Source: Streptomyces sp. NRRL S-31
GTDB lineage: Bacteria; Actinomycetota; Actinomycetes; Streptomycetales; Streptomycetaceae
Direction: 5' to 3'
DNA length: 64,000 nucleotides
Assembly (NCBI RefSeq): GCF_000718775.1
Contig: NZ_JOCB01000003.1
Coordinates: 186,001 to 250,000 of the forward strand
The translations under genes were made by a program, and so were the position numbers. How positions within the stretch are numbered: the stretch's first letter is position 1; each line of letters starts with the position of its first letter. Below, in pieces: positions 11,301 to 19,226 of this stretch. Under the pieces are notes generated by a model. It saw nothing but the letters and a program-made list of their open reading frames with translations. It ran no database searches and had not been told where the DNA came from.

Positions 11301-14300
11301 ACCCTGGTGGTGCCCGCCGAGGTCATCACCACCGCACAGGACTGCTCCAGCGCCGGAGCCACTCCCAGCGGAACCCTGATCGCCGACACCCGCAGCTCCT
11401 ACGACACCAACGCCTTCGCCTACGACGGGGACGGCCAGCAGAACCCGGCTCTGCCCACGACCGGTGACGTCAGCCTGGTCCAGCAGGCATCGGCCGCCAC
11501 CGGCGCAACCGCGACCGCCTTCATAGACCAGGCCACCACCAGCTACGACTCCTACGGCCGGGCCACCAAGGCGACCCGCACCCCGAAGTCCACCTCACCG
11601 GACGGCAAGAGCCTCGCCCAGACCGTGTTCACCCGCTACACCCCCTCCAGCGGCGAGCTCCCCACCAGCAGTACGACCATCACCCAGGTCACACCCGGCG
11701 TGGACTGCTCCACTGCCACCACCTCATCGAAGGACTGCCAGCTCACCAGCAGCACCATCGACCCGTCCCGCGCCCTGCCCACCGCCAAGACGGACGCGGC
11801 CGGCCTGCTCACCTCACTCGCCTACGACGCACTCGGCCGACTGACCGACGTGTGGCTGCCCAATGAGATCAAGGCCAACGGCGCGCCGGCGAACATGATC
11901 TACGCCTACAGCCCGTCCCAGACGGCCCCGACCGTCGTCGCCTCCAAAACACTGCTGGACAACGGGACCTACAAGACCAGCGAAACACTGTACGACGCGA
12001 TGATGCGGCCGCTGCAGACGCAGGCGACAGCGGAGAACTCCAGCACCACCGTCTCGGACACCGAGTACGACTCGCACGGCTGGACGGTTGCCACCAACAA
12101 CGCGTACAACGTGAGCGGCACCACCCCCGGCAGCAAGCTCATCTCCGTCTCGCAGGTGTCCATCCCGGACACCACCGTCACCGACTACGACGGCCAGGGA
12201 CGAGCCGGCCTGGTCACCGAGGAGCACAACGGGGTCAAGTCCTGGACCACGAGCACGGCCTACACCGGTGACAGGACCACCGTCCTGCCTCCCCAGGGCA
12301 GCGTGGCCACCACCACGGTAGTCGACGCCCGCGGTCAGACCACCGAACTCGACCAGTACACCGCCGCACCCACGCTGAGCGGATCCGCGACGGCCGGCTT
12401 CACCGCCACCGGCGGCACCACCTCATCCACCACCTACGGCTACAACGCCGCCGGACAGCAGACGCGGATCACCGGCCCGGACCAGACAACGTGGACGGCT
12501 GGTTACGACCTGCTCGGCCACAGGACGTCCCAGACCGACCCGGACGCCGGCGGAAGCAGCTACGGGTACGACGACGCCGGCAACCTGACCTCCAGCACGG
12601 ACGCCAAGAAGGTCGAACTCGACTACACCTACGACCTGCTGGGCCGCAAACTCACCGGCACCGACGAATCAAGGTCCAACTTCAAGTTCGCCTCCTGGAC
12701 TTACGACACCCTGCGCATCGGCCTGCCGACTTCCTCCACCCGCTACGTCCAGGGCGTCACCGGCGGCTACACCGTCGCCTCCACCGGCTACACCGTCCTC
12801 GGGAAACCGACCGGAACAAAGATCAGCCTGCCGGATTCCGAGGCGCCACTGCCGTCGTCCTACACGACGACCTACACCTACACGATCCGGGACCAGCTGC
12901 TGGCCACCCAGAGCGACCCACGTGCGCAGAACCTGAGCAACGAGCTGATCACTTACGGCCACGACGCCCTGGGTAATCCAAGCACGACCGATAGCAGCGC
13001 CTTCACCTACGTCAGCGGCACCGTCTACACCAACTACGGTCAGCCGTCCGTAATCACGCTGGGTGCCTCGACCAATCCCGCCACAGTCACGTACGACTAC
13101 GAGGACCAGACCCTCCGACTGCAAGAACGCAAGATCACCCGCACTCAGGCTCCCGGCCCGACGGTAGACGACACCACATACAAGTACGACGCTTCGGGCA
13201 ACCCGACCTCCACGACCGACCAGCAGTCGGAGACCGGCAATACCGTCACCGACCAGCAGTGCTACCGCTACGACACCCTGGACCGGCTGACCGACGCCTG
13301 GACCGCCAACGACAACTGCGCCGCCAGCCCGCCCACGACCGGCACCGTCACCACAACGGCCGGCTCCTACTGGCAGTCCTTCAGCTACGACGCCATCGGC
13401 AACCGCAAACAGAGCGTCGACCACGCCATCGGCACCTCCGGCACCACCTCCACCACCAGCTACGCCTACGGCTGCAAGACCAACTGCAACTCCTCCGGTG
13501 ACCAGCCCCACACTCTGACCGCCGCCACCGGAGGCACCAACCCGACCGCGTTCGTCTACGACGAAGACGGCAACCTGCACACCCGCACCCCCACCACCGG
13601 GCCCATCCAGACCCTGACGTGGGACGACGAGAACCACCTCGCACAGGTCGACGCGGGCGGTACCAGCCCCACAACCACCAAGTACCTGTACGACGCCGAC
13701 GGCAATCAGCTCATCCGCCGCGACCCCGGCAAGACCACCCTCTTCGCCGGCGACACCCAGATCATCGTCAACACCAGCGTCACCCCCAACGTCCTCCTCG
13801 GCGCCGTCCGCACCTACACCCACGGCGGCAGCGGAGAGCCCGTGGCCGTGCGCTCCAGCCTCTCCGGCGGCGGACTGAAGTACTTGTTCAACGACCCGCA
13901 CGGCACGGCGACCCTGTCGATGGACACCACCACTCAGCAGGTCGCACGCCAGCAGTACACCCCCTACGGCCAACCGCGCGCCAGCGGCAACAGCACCGCC
14001 TGGCCCGACCCGACCCACTCCTACCTCGGCGCACCCCAGGACAGCTCCACCGGCTACACCGACGTAGGCGCCCGCAAGTACGACCCGAGCCTGGGCCGCT
14101 TCATCAGCCTCGACCCGATTCTGGAAGCCGCCAGCCCCCAGGAACTCGGCGGCTACACCTACGCCGCCGACAACCCCATCACCTCCGCCGACCCCAGCGG
14201 ACTCGAATCCTGCTACCCGCACTACTGCTCCGGAGACAACGGCACCTACAAGCCCTACAAGTCGTACAACGACCCCGCCTCCCCCCACTATGAGCCGCCA

Positions 14301-15440
14301 CAGGGCAGGAAACTGCCTCCGCTCAAGCTCATGAAGAAGTTCGGCGGCCACAAGCCCACGATCACGCAGATGATGGGCTACGGCACCTACCGGTCGGACC
14401 TCTCCCCGGCGTGGAACGTCGAGCTGTACTACCGCGAACGGTGCGGCGGTGAAGACCTGCTCTGGACCTCTTCCTGCCAGGGATTCCAGCAGTTCTACGA
14501 CCACTGGTCCGACATCAAGGACGTACCCAGCAATCCCTGCACGGCCGTTAGCCTGTGCGAATCACTCGGTGACCTTGCGGTCGGCATCTCCGCTGCCACA
14601 GCTCTCGAAGCAGAGGCCATGCAGGAGGGCGTTCCCTTCTGCAGCTTCGATCCCAAGACACCGGTCTTGATGGCGGACCGGAAGACGAAGGCCATCGGCA
14701 AGATAAAACCGGGTGACCGCGTGGAAAGCGCCGACCCGGAGAACGGTAAACACCGAGGCCCCCGCAAGGTCACCGCTCGCCTGGTCCACCGCGACAACGA
14801 CCTCGTCGACGTAACGATCCGCGGTACGGACGGTCGCAACGCCACCCTCCACACCACCTCGCGTCACCCCTTCTGGGACGACACCCTCCACACCTGGATC
14901 CCCGCCGGCAAGCTCAAGCCCGGTCACCTCCTCAACACCGCCAACGACCACCACGTCCGCATCGACACGGTCCGCACCCGCCCCGGCACCGCGGACATGT
15001 ACAACCTGACGGTCGACCAACTCCACACGTACTACGTTGTGGCGGGCGGCGTCCCGGTCTTGGTCCACAATACGAATGCAGCCTGTGATCTACCCCTGCA
15101 TGAGAATGCCGGCGGGCACGCGATTGCTCGCCATGTTGGAAGGACGGATGCGCAACTTGCCGCCCGCAACATTCGTTACTCTTCGACGTTCACTGACCTG
15201 TCTGCGGCAGAAACTGCAACCGGAGACAATATCGCTGCGAATCAGGGCGATATTGCCCAGTGGCTTGCTGGCGCGGATCGGCGTCTCGTGATCACGAATC
15301 CGATGGATGCCGCTGGCGGCCGAGTTCTGGAGCGATCCACGGGTAACATATTGGGCCCATCTAGCGTGCGGACTGTGTTGCAGCGAAATCCTTCGATGCC
15401 AGACGGGTACCTCATCATCACCTCGTATCCGGAGCCGTGA
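8322..15440 (+). CDS. Rhs polymorphic toxin with Hint domain and RNase A-like tip
   Basis: A 2372-residue secreted Rhs/YD-repeat protein. A signal peptide (TAVMTVGALIVGSLLPTGVATA) is followed by an N-terminal region and many YD repeats (YDALGRLT, YDLLGRKLTG, YDEDGNL). The Rhs core motif lies near 1918-1965 (GARKYDPSLGRFISLDP). A Hint self-cleaving domain runs from about 2105 to 2250, opening with CSFDPKTPVLM and closing HTYYVVAGGVPVLVHNT. The last ~115 residues match the CdiA-type RNase A family: HENAGGHAIARHVGRTD, a central SSTF segment and a closing ITSYPEP with the Thr-x-Tyr pair. The inference is that the tip is released and cleaves RNA in a neighbouring cell. The immunity gene follows directly. 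Rhs core and Hint calls are very safe; the toxin family is likely. Confidence 0.92.
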   Translation: MALMTGRKRGRPAWAAGRIRRTAVMTVGALIVGSLLPTGVATAATAAEHHVSAPAAPHDKQIPFTRRTPKQVSIRRGFKHFDPTAHAKLPSASSAVVTLPVTAVSSGLTARAMQRRAGSTPVLLGPAAGAHLQPTAVAASQRVRVRVLDQKTTRAAGVHGMLFALQRTSPGGGKVALRVDDSSFRYAFGGDFASRLHLVRLPDCALTTPKLAKCQAQTEIRTAPGTPLSAQVTIPGTASAASPSAATSRSATSSSSAMTVMAATSDASGPSGDYSATNLSPGGSWSIAGNTGAFTYSYPITVPPAIGGTVPNVDLSYSSSTQDARTEGTNNQSSWLGDGWSSTENYIERTYKPCKDDSSSGAPDNDGDQCWAGQILTLSLNGTSTDIVYDDSTKTLRPADDNATTKIEDLSDTSNKTANGEYFKVTSDGVQYFFGLNHLPGWTSGKEETKSVWTEPVYHAHSGVTDCPDSTDFAATACTLGYRFNLDYAVDTHGNATAWYYSPETGYYGAAKKDTSVAYTRGGTLSRIDYGITSSTIYSGTAPEQILFDTAERCIPGTPSGNTCADTQFAAANAAYWPDVPVDLNCTSGSSCTNHSPSFWSRRRLTSITTQIQTGGATKQVDKYTFSQSFPDGGDHAPTLWLDSIQRTGLDTLGGAAGSTSTPTVNFDPPLQLPNRVGTIPQMPLMYHDRIQTVTSETGAQTTVIYDRPDCSSAPASDPNDPTDAAARTFASTNTLSCLPVYWTPDGQPAPWMDWFYKYKVASVVTTDPHNSYQDGTQPELETDYTYKGNPGWHYDDNELVKAKNRTWGQFRGYPEVDVTTGDPNVFHYTNGAKVNDQKTLTKSHYFLGMNGDTLPGGKTRAVPDLTSQDGATSVPDNDAFAGQTFETDTYTSAKGSLDKAVVNVPTVIGPTATRNRSGLPDLTAQMVRPAETLTRQAVSYGWRKTETDTFYNTTLGKSTTGMPVQVDDRGETADSNNVAKCTYTRYLTGSSATLVVPAEVITTAQDCSSAGATPSGTLIADTRSSYDTNAFAYDGDGQQNPALPTTGDVSLVQQASAATGATATAFIDQATTSYDSYGRATKATRTPKSTSPDGKSLAQTVFTRYTPSSGELPTSSTTITQVTPGVDCSTATTSSKDCQLTSSTIDPSRALPTAKTDAAGLLTSLAYDALGRLTDVWLPNEIKANGAPANMIYAYSPSQTAPTVVASKTLLDNGTYKTSETLYDAMMRPLQTQATAENSSTTVSDTEYDSHGWTVATNNAYNVSGTTPGSKLISVSQVSIPDTTVTDYDGQGRAGLVTEEHNGVKSWTTSTAYTGDRTTVLPPQGSVATTTVVDARGQTTELDQYTAAPTLSGSATAGFTATGGTTSSTTYGYNAAGQQTRITGPDQTTWTAGYDLLGHRTSQTDPDAGGSSYGYDDAGNLTSSTDAKKVELDYTYDLLGRKLTGTDESRSNFKFASWTYDTLRIGLPTSSTRYVQGVTGGYTVASTGYTVLGKPTGTKISLPDSEAPLPSSYTTTYTYTIRDQLLATQSDPRAQNLSNELITYGHDALGNPSTTDSSAFTYVSGTVYTNYGQPSVITLGASTNPATVTYDYEDQTLRLQERKITRTQAPGPTVDDTTYKYDASGNPTSTTDQQSETGNTVTDQQCYRYDTLDRLTDAWTANDNCAASPPTTGTVTTTAGSYWQSFSYDAIGNRKQSVDHAIGTSGTTSTTSYAYGCKTNCNSSGDQPHTLTAATGGTNPTAFVYDEDGNLHTRTPTTGPIQTLTWDDENHLAQVDAGGTSPTTTKYLYDADGNQLIRRDPGKTTLFAGDTQIIVNTSVTPNVLLGAVRTYTHGGSGEPVAVRSSLSGGGLKYLFNDPHGTATLSMDTTTQQVARQQYTPYGQPRASGNSTAWPDPTHSYLGAPQDSSTGYTDVGARKYDPSLGRFISLDPILEAASPQELGGYTYAADNPITSADPSGLESCYPHYCSGDNGTYKPYKSYNDPASPHYEPPQGRKLPPLKLMKKFGGHKPTITQMMGYGTYRSDLSPAWNVELYYRERCGGEDLLWTSSCQGFQQFYDHWSDIKDVPSNPCTAVSLCESLGDLAVGISAATALEAEAMQEGVPFCSFDPKTPVLMADRKTKAIGKIKPGDRVESADPENGKHRGPRKVTARLVHRDNDLVDVTIRGTDGRNATLHTTSRHPFWDDTLHTWIPAGKLKPGHLLNTANDHHVRIDTVRTRPGTADMYNLTVDQLHTYYVVAGGVPVLVHNTNAACDLPLHENAGGHAIARHVGRTDAQLAARNIRYSSTFTDLSAAETATGDNIAANQGDIAQWLAGADRRLVITNPMDAAGGRVLERSTGNILGPSSVRTVLQRNPSMPDGYLIITSYPEP

Positions 15441-15442
15441 CC

Positions 15443-15730
15443 ATGTATCCGAAGATCAACTACCTGGCGCAAGCGTACTTTCATCAAGATTACGATCTTG
15501 AGGCGGACAGCCCCATTGCGATCGTCTCGCTATTTCGCGAGCGTGAGGTATTCGAAGTGGTGGAAGCGTTGAGTGGCGAGATCTTTTCGATCCTTGCTTC
15601 CGGGGCGGACGAAAGCCGACTGGCGAGCATCTGGCTTGACGAAGCTGGTGCTTGCTATGACCCTCGCGAAGACGGGGTGTCAATTCAGGACTGGCTGAGT
15701 CGGGTAGGCGAGGTTTTGCTTAGGGGATAA
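15443..15730 (+). CDS. CdiI-like immunity protein for the Rhs RNase tip
   Basis: About 95 residues, immediately after the toxin stop. Two in-frame starts exist: a GTG at 15437 that overlaps the toxin stop (GTGA), and an ATG at 15443. The GGAG at 15431-15434 is 8 bases from the ATG and only 2 from the GTG, so I chose the ATG. The sequence has the LAQAYFHQDYDL stretch near the N-terminus, matching the YFHQD motif of contact-dependent-inhibition immunity proteins. It is acidic, as expected for a protein that blocks a basic RNase. Position and motif together give the role; the inhibition itself is inferred. Confidence 0.85.
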   Translation: MYPKINYLAQAYFHQDYDLEADSPIAIVSLFREREVFEVVEALSGEIFSILASGADESRLASIWLDEAGACYDPREDGVSIQDWLSRVGEVLLRG

Positions 15731-17152
15731 ACACCCGTGTGACCCTGTCTCCGCAACCACGCTGGCCCCACCGGAGCACGTTCCGGTGGGGCCTCTGCGG
15801 TGTCTGACGGCAGTAGTTGACGGCAACGTCAGCGGACGGATGCTGAACAAGGCGGCGGGTCGTCGCCGTCGTCGGGCTCGCTGACGGACTCCGAGGGTTT
15901 CGCGAGAGCTTGGGCTGAGGAGGTCGATGGCGTCGCGCTGGAGGCGGAGTCGTACGTGTGCGTACACCGTCGCGGTCACCCCGATGTGGGCGTGCCCCAG
16001 TAACTCCTTGATGACGACGAGTTCGACGCCCTGCTCCAGAAGCAGGGTCGCCGTCGAGTGGCGGAGGTCGTGAAACCGAATCGGCCGCAGGCGAGCTTCG
16101 CGGAGCAGGGCGTTGAAGTGCCGTGTGAGGGTGGCGGGCTCGATCGGGTGCCCGTCCGGCCGCGTGAAGACGTGCCCGCTGCCCTGCCGCACAGAGCCCG
16201 CCCGGTCCCGCTCCTGGGCCTGCCGCTCGCGGTGTGCGCGAAGCGAGGCGACGCAGGAGGCCGGCAGGGTGATGCGCCGCTCCGAGCTGATGGTCTTGGT
16301 CGGCAGGGTGGCCAGGCCCCGGCTGGTGGTGCGCTGGAGGGTCCGGCGGATGCTGGCCGTGCCGCTGTCCAGGTCGAGGTCTTCCCAGCGCAGGCCGAGG
16401 AGTTCGCCCTTGCGCAGCCCGGTGCGCAGGGCGAGCTCGAACAGCGCGGCGAGCCGGTGCCCGTGGGCAGCGGCGAGGAACTGCCGTGCTTCGTCGGCGG
16501 TGAGGGGGTTGAAGCGGCGGGGGCGGGGTGTTCCGGTGCGGACGTTGCGGGTCACGTTGCGGGAGATCTCCTCCTCACGGACGGCGTGCTCCAGGGCGGA
16601 CTTGAGCACCGAGTGGATGTAGGCGAGCGTCAGTGCAGAGAGCCGCTTGCCGCAGCAGAGGCCGAGTGCGCAGCAGCGCGGGCGTCGGCTGGCCTGTGCG
16701 TTCGGGTCGCGTCCGGCGTCGATGCCGCGAGTGCAGCACTGGCAGACGGTCCGCAGCTCGTTGAGCCAGGTTCGGACGTCCTTGGCGGCGAGCTTGGCGA
16801 GCTTCTTCCGGCCCAGGCCCGGTATGAGGTACTGGCGCACGACGGCGGTGTAGCGGGTGTGGGTGGTCTCGCGAAGGTGCTGGACGGCGACGTTCTCCAG
16901 CCAGTACGTCAGGTAGGCGGCGAGGCTTCCCTGGGCGGTGATGATGGGGACGCCGCGGTTGCTGGCGGCGATTTTCTCGGTCAGTTTGGCCAGTGCCTCC
17001 GTGCGCGTGCTGCCGTAGACGCGGACGCGATTGCGAGTGTTGCCGGGGGCGAGGACGTATCCGGCGGCTTCCCAGCGGCTGTCCTTGCGCTGGTAGACGG
17101 TTCCGTTGGCGCGGGTGCGGCGGGAGGCGGGGGTGTCGCGGGGTGAGGTCAT
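15680..17152 (-). CDS. int: Tyrosine site-specific integrase, probable 3' frameshift
   Basis: A 490-residue tyrosine recombinase of the actinomycete integrative-element type. It has an N-terminal arm-binding part, a SAM-like core-binding domain, a Cys-rich insert (VCQCCTRG, RPRCCALGLCCGK), and a catalytic domain with GLRKGELLGLRWEDL (first Arg), RFHDLRHSTA (HxxR), LLGHAHIGVT and the Tyr in TVYAHVRLRL. It is coupled to the excisionase upstream (TGATG). Beyond RDAIDLL the reading frame turns into Arg-rich, non-family sequence and runs through a terminator into the immunity gene. Removing one C from the CCC at 15912-15914 gives an acidic tail ending DDGDDPPPCSASVR and a stop at 15829-15831. The active site is intact, so the enzyme may still work. 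Confidence 0.9.
   Translation of the reverse strand: MTSPRDTPASRRTRANGTVYQRKDSRWEAAGYVLAPGNTRNRVRVYGSTRTEALAKLTEKIAASNRGVPIITAQGSLAAYLTYWLENVAVQHLRETTHTRYTAVVRQYLIPGLGRKKLAKLAAKDVRTWLNELRTVCQCCTRGIDAGRDPNAQASRRPRCCALGLCCGKRLSALTLAYIHSVLKSALEHAVREEEISRNVTRNVRTGTPRPRRFNPLTADEARQFLAAAHGHRLAALFELALRTGLRKGELLGLRWEDLDLDSGTASIRRTLQRTTSRGLATLPTKTISSERRITLPASCVASLRAHRERQAQERDRAGSVRQGSGHVFTRPDGHPIEPATLTRHFNALLREARLRPIRFHDLRHSTATLLLEQGVELVVIKELLGHAHIGVTATVYAHVRLRLQRDAIDLLSPSSRETLGVRQRARRRRRPAALFSIRPLTLPSTTAVRHRRGPTGTCSGGASVVAETGSHGCLSPKQNLAYPTQPVLN
15764..15793. terminator. Bidirectional hairpin between immunity gene and integrase
   Basis: A perfect 12-bp stem (GGCCCCACCGGA with TCCGGTGGGGCC) and a 6-base loop between the plus-strand immunity gene and the minus-strand integrase. 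If the integrase really read through to 15680, this hairpin would lie inside its coding region. That supports an earlier original stop for the integrase. Confidence 0.8.
15803..15827. repeat. Left copy of 24/25-bp direct repeat
   Basis: The sequence running from TCTGACGGCAGTAG to GACGGCAAC recurs at 19100-19123 with one base missing. Read on the minus strand, both copies encode a TTAVR-like integrase C-terminal motif. They are therefore either att-like boundaries of the 3.3-kb island or two copies of an integrase 3' end. Confidence 0.7.
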
Positions 17153-17340
17153 CAGGCGGCGTCCTGTTCGAGGCGGGTGTGGATGAAGTCGGTGAGGGCG
17201 TGGGTGGGGATGCGGCGGGCGCGGCCGAGGGTGAGGGAGGGGAGTTGCCGGGTGCGGATGAGGTCGTAGACGGCGGTGCGGCCGAGTTGGAGGCGTTCCA
17301 TGACCTGGGGGACGGTGAGGAGTTCCGTGCCGACGGTCAC
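17152..17340 (-). CDS. xis: Excisionase / helix-turn-helix protein
   Basis: 62 residues with an AlpA/MerR-like winged helix: LLTVPQVMERLQLGRTAVYDLI, followed by a wing (LPSLTLGRARRIPTHALTDFI). Such proteins bind att DNA and direct integrase toward excision. The gene lies between the replication pseudogene (its GTG start overlaps that gene's stop as GTGA) and the integrase (TGATG overlap). This is the rep-xis-int order of pSAM2-type integrative elements. Confidence 0.9.
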   Translation of the reverse strand: MTVGTELLTVPQVMERLQLGRTAVYDLIRTRQLPSLTLGRARRIPTHALTDFIHTRLEQDAA

Positions 17341-18040
17341 GTGACGGCCCCCGCCCGGGCAGCGCTGGTCAGCCGATCAGTGGAGTGACTGACCGGGTGA
17401 CCGGCGGGGCGACCGGCGCGGTCACCAGAGTGTTCCGAGCGCCGGGTTCGGGTCGTTTGCTCGGGTCGGGTCTGTCGCGTCGTGGCCAGGAGGTTGGCGA
17501 GGTGTTCGAGTTCGGGCAGGAGGCCGGTTCCGGCGTGCTGCCAGTGGGAGATGACCAGCGTGGTGTCCGAGTCCACGCGCTGACCGGGGATGTTGCGGTG
17601 ACCGGATGCCAGGTCGGTGGGGTGTCCGGCTCGGTCATCGACCGGACTGTCGTCCGTCTGACCGGCCCGTGTCTCAGCCGCTGCTGGGGTCTGGCTGGCG
17701 GTGTCGGGTTGACCGGTTCGCCAGGCGGTACGTTCGGCTCGGAGGTGGGCGAGGGTGGTGGAGTAGTGGCGGGTGCGGGTGGAGAAGTGGCCTCGGAAGC
17801 CGAGCATGTGGGCCCATTGCCGCAGTCGGAAGTGGGCGTGCCGGCGGTTGGTGGCGAGGTGCCAGGCGGTGTGGATCACGCGGCGGGCGTGGTCGGTGAT
17901 GTCGTGGGTGGCGAGTTAGGCGAGGAAGCGGAGGCGGCGGTCGAGGGTGCCGGTGGTGGTCTCGGCGCCCTTGGTGGCGTACTTGGCGATGTAGGCGGCG
18001 ACGTGCCGCTCGGTGACCGGGCCGCCGCCGGTGAAGTCCG
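17337..18040 (-). pseudogene. repSA: RepSA-type replication initiator, truncated and interrupted
   Basis: The minus strand reads VTERHVAAYIAKYATKGAE, then a TLDRRLRFLA segment, an in-frame TAA at 17916-17918, and on through WAHMLGFRGHFSTRTRHYSTT in the same frame. This is the conserved C-terminal half of actinomycete integrative-element replication initiators, where a Glu codon is usual at the stop position (GAA to TAA needs one change). The N-terminal half is gone: homology ends near 18040, where unrelated coiled-coil sequence on the other strand begins. The 180-residue open frame 17337-17879 is only the 3' piece. The element has therefore lost replication. Confidence 0.85.
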
Positions 18041-18049
18041 TACTGCGGA

Positions 18050-18174
18050 TCGGTGGGACGACGGCCCGCGTCGAGGCGCTGGAACGAGCGCTGGCCGAGG
18101 CCGTTCAGCAGATGGCCGACCTTCGTGGCCGCGTCGAGGCCCTGGAGTCGGGCGGCGGCGGGCGGGGTCACTGA
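18050..18174 (+). pseudogene. Coiled-coil protein 3' fragment
   Basis: A short frame ending at a TGA at 18172-18174 reads TARVEALERALAEAVQQMAD and continues with RVEALES heptads. It is a clean coiled coil with no start codon or ribosome binding site. It abuts the broken end of the RepSA remnant, so it looks like the tail of another element gene joined there by a deletion. The family is not identified. Confidence 0.5.
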
Positions 18175-18624
18175 CCCGCCGCGCCGGGCGGCCCTGGGCG
18201 TGCGTTCAGATTTTCTCTACGAGGTTCAAGGCGGGCCCCGCCCGCCGGAGCTGGCCGCCGTCGCCGACAAGCCCGCCGTTCAATCGGGAGGCCAGCTACG
18301 CCGCAGGTGGCGAGCCGCCCCGGCAGCCGGGGGTGATCCAGGGCTGCCGGAGCGGCAATCTGCCTGGTCGCCGAGCTGACCGTAACTGGGCTCCTGGCGG
18401 AGCAAGTTGTCGCCTACGACCGTCCTACGGCCGGATCGCAGGCACAGGGCCGACCAGGGGGCCGACCCTTCTCGTCCGTCGCCGGGCTCACCGAGGGCGG
18501 TGGCCGGCGTCGCCTCCGACGGGGAGTCGCCCCCCGACCGCGCGTCGCTGGAGGCTCACCGCATGCGGTGGTCCACGGGCGGAAAACCTCTGACGGCGTC
18601 GCTCGGCGTGCCAGACTTTCATCT
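18175..18624. other. Gene-free stretch inside the decayed element
   Basis: 450 bases with no frame that has a start, ribosome binding site and recognisable product. A GC-rich inverted repeat lies near 18226-18245 (GGCGGGCCCCGCCCGCC). The 3' end should contain the hicB promoter, but no clear hexamers are visible. Confidence 0.5.
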
Positions 18625-18840
18625 ATGACGCGCGCACTGCATCTGACCGCTGCGGTCACCCGTGAGGACGAGTGGTACGTGGCTCGCTGTCTCCAGGTCG
18701 AGGTCACCAGCCAGGGGGAGAGCATCGAAGAGGCCCTGGCCAACCTCCGCGAGGCGCTGGAGTTGTACTTCGAGGACGCCCCCGCCCCCGAGGTCGTCGC
18801 CGACGTGATCACCGCACCGGTCGAGGTCCGCGTCGCATGA
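18625..18840 (+). CDS. hicB: HicB-type antitoxin
   Basis: 71 residues, from the ATG at 18625. The fold matches the partial RNase H-like HicB domain: LTAAVTREDEWYVARCLQVE, then TSQGESIEEALANLREALEL and the acidic FEDAPAPEV. There is no obvious C-terminal DNA-binding domain, so this is a short HicB. It overlaps the toxin gene by ATGA. Antitoxin-first order is the reverse of the E. coli hicAB arrangement but common in other bacteria. The expected role is to bind and neutralise HicA and repress its own promoter. Confidence 0.9.
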   Translation: MTRALHLTAAVTREDEWYVARCLQVEVTSQGESIEEALANLREALELYFEDAPAPEVVADVITAPVEVRVA

Positions 18841-19061
18841 GCCCCGCCGTCCCCCATGGCCTGTCCGGCACCGAGATCGCCAAGGCGCTCGAACGCGCCG
18901 GCTTCGGCCACATCGCGACCCGGGGCAGCCACGCCAAGTACCGCAAGGACGACCGCACCGTCATCGTGCCCCTACACCGCTCTCTCGCGCCCGGCACCCT
19001 CCGCTCCATCCTCCGCCAGGCCGACTGGACCGTGGACGACCTCACTGAGCACCTCAAGTAG
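18837..19061 (+). CDS. hicA: HicA-type mRNA interferase toxin
   Basis: 74 residues with the double-stranded-RNA-binding-like HicA fold: LSGTEIAKALERAGFGHIAT, then the catalytic RGSHAKYRKDD stretch containing the conserved His, and VPLHRSLAPGTLRSILRQA. HicA enzymes cut mRNA independently of translation when freed from HicB. The start codon overlaps the hicB stop (ATGA), which ties expression to the antitoxin. As an addiction module it may explain why this broken element persists. Confidence 0.92.
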   Translation: MSPAVPHGLSGTEIAKALERAGFGHIATRGSHAKYRKDDRTVIVPLHRSLAPGTLRSILRQADWTVDDLTEHLK

Positions 19062-19099
19062 CCCAGAGGCCCAGTCCGGGTCTGGAACAGGTCTGGACC

Positions 19100-19123
19100 T
19101 CTGACGGCAGTAGTGACGGCAAC
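19100..19123. repeat. Right copy of 24/25-bp direct repeat
   Basis: The second copy of the repeat at 15803-15827, one base shorter. The minus strand reads VVVAVTTAVRG in one frame, an integrase C-terminal-like stretch with no integrase attached. It lies about 40 bases after hicA and 90 bases before the orphan Rhs tip. Confidence 0.7.
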
Positions 19124-19226
19124 AACCACGAACAACCCCGGCCGAACCCGCACCTCAGCGGACCGTCGAATACCGCTTGACCTGCGAAAACGCAGGTAGA
19201 GAGGGGTCGCTTAGCACACGTACTAT

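Noticed and set aside
15730..15830. tRNA gene as the integrase attachment site
   Set aside because: No cloverleaf or CCA-like 3' end was found beside the integrase; only a terminator and the direct repeat.
17385..18593. A 402-residue plus-strand frame over the rep remnant
   Set aside because: It is a low-complexity Gly/Val/Arg shadow of RepSA and continues through non-coding sequence.
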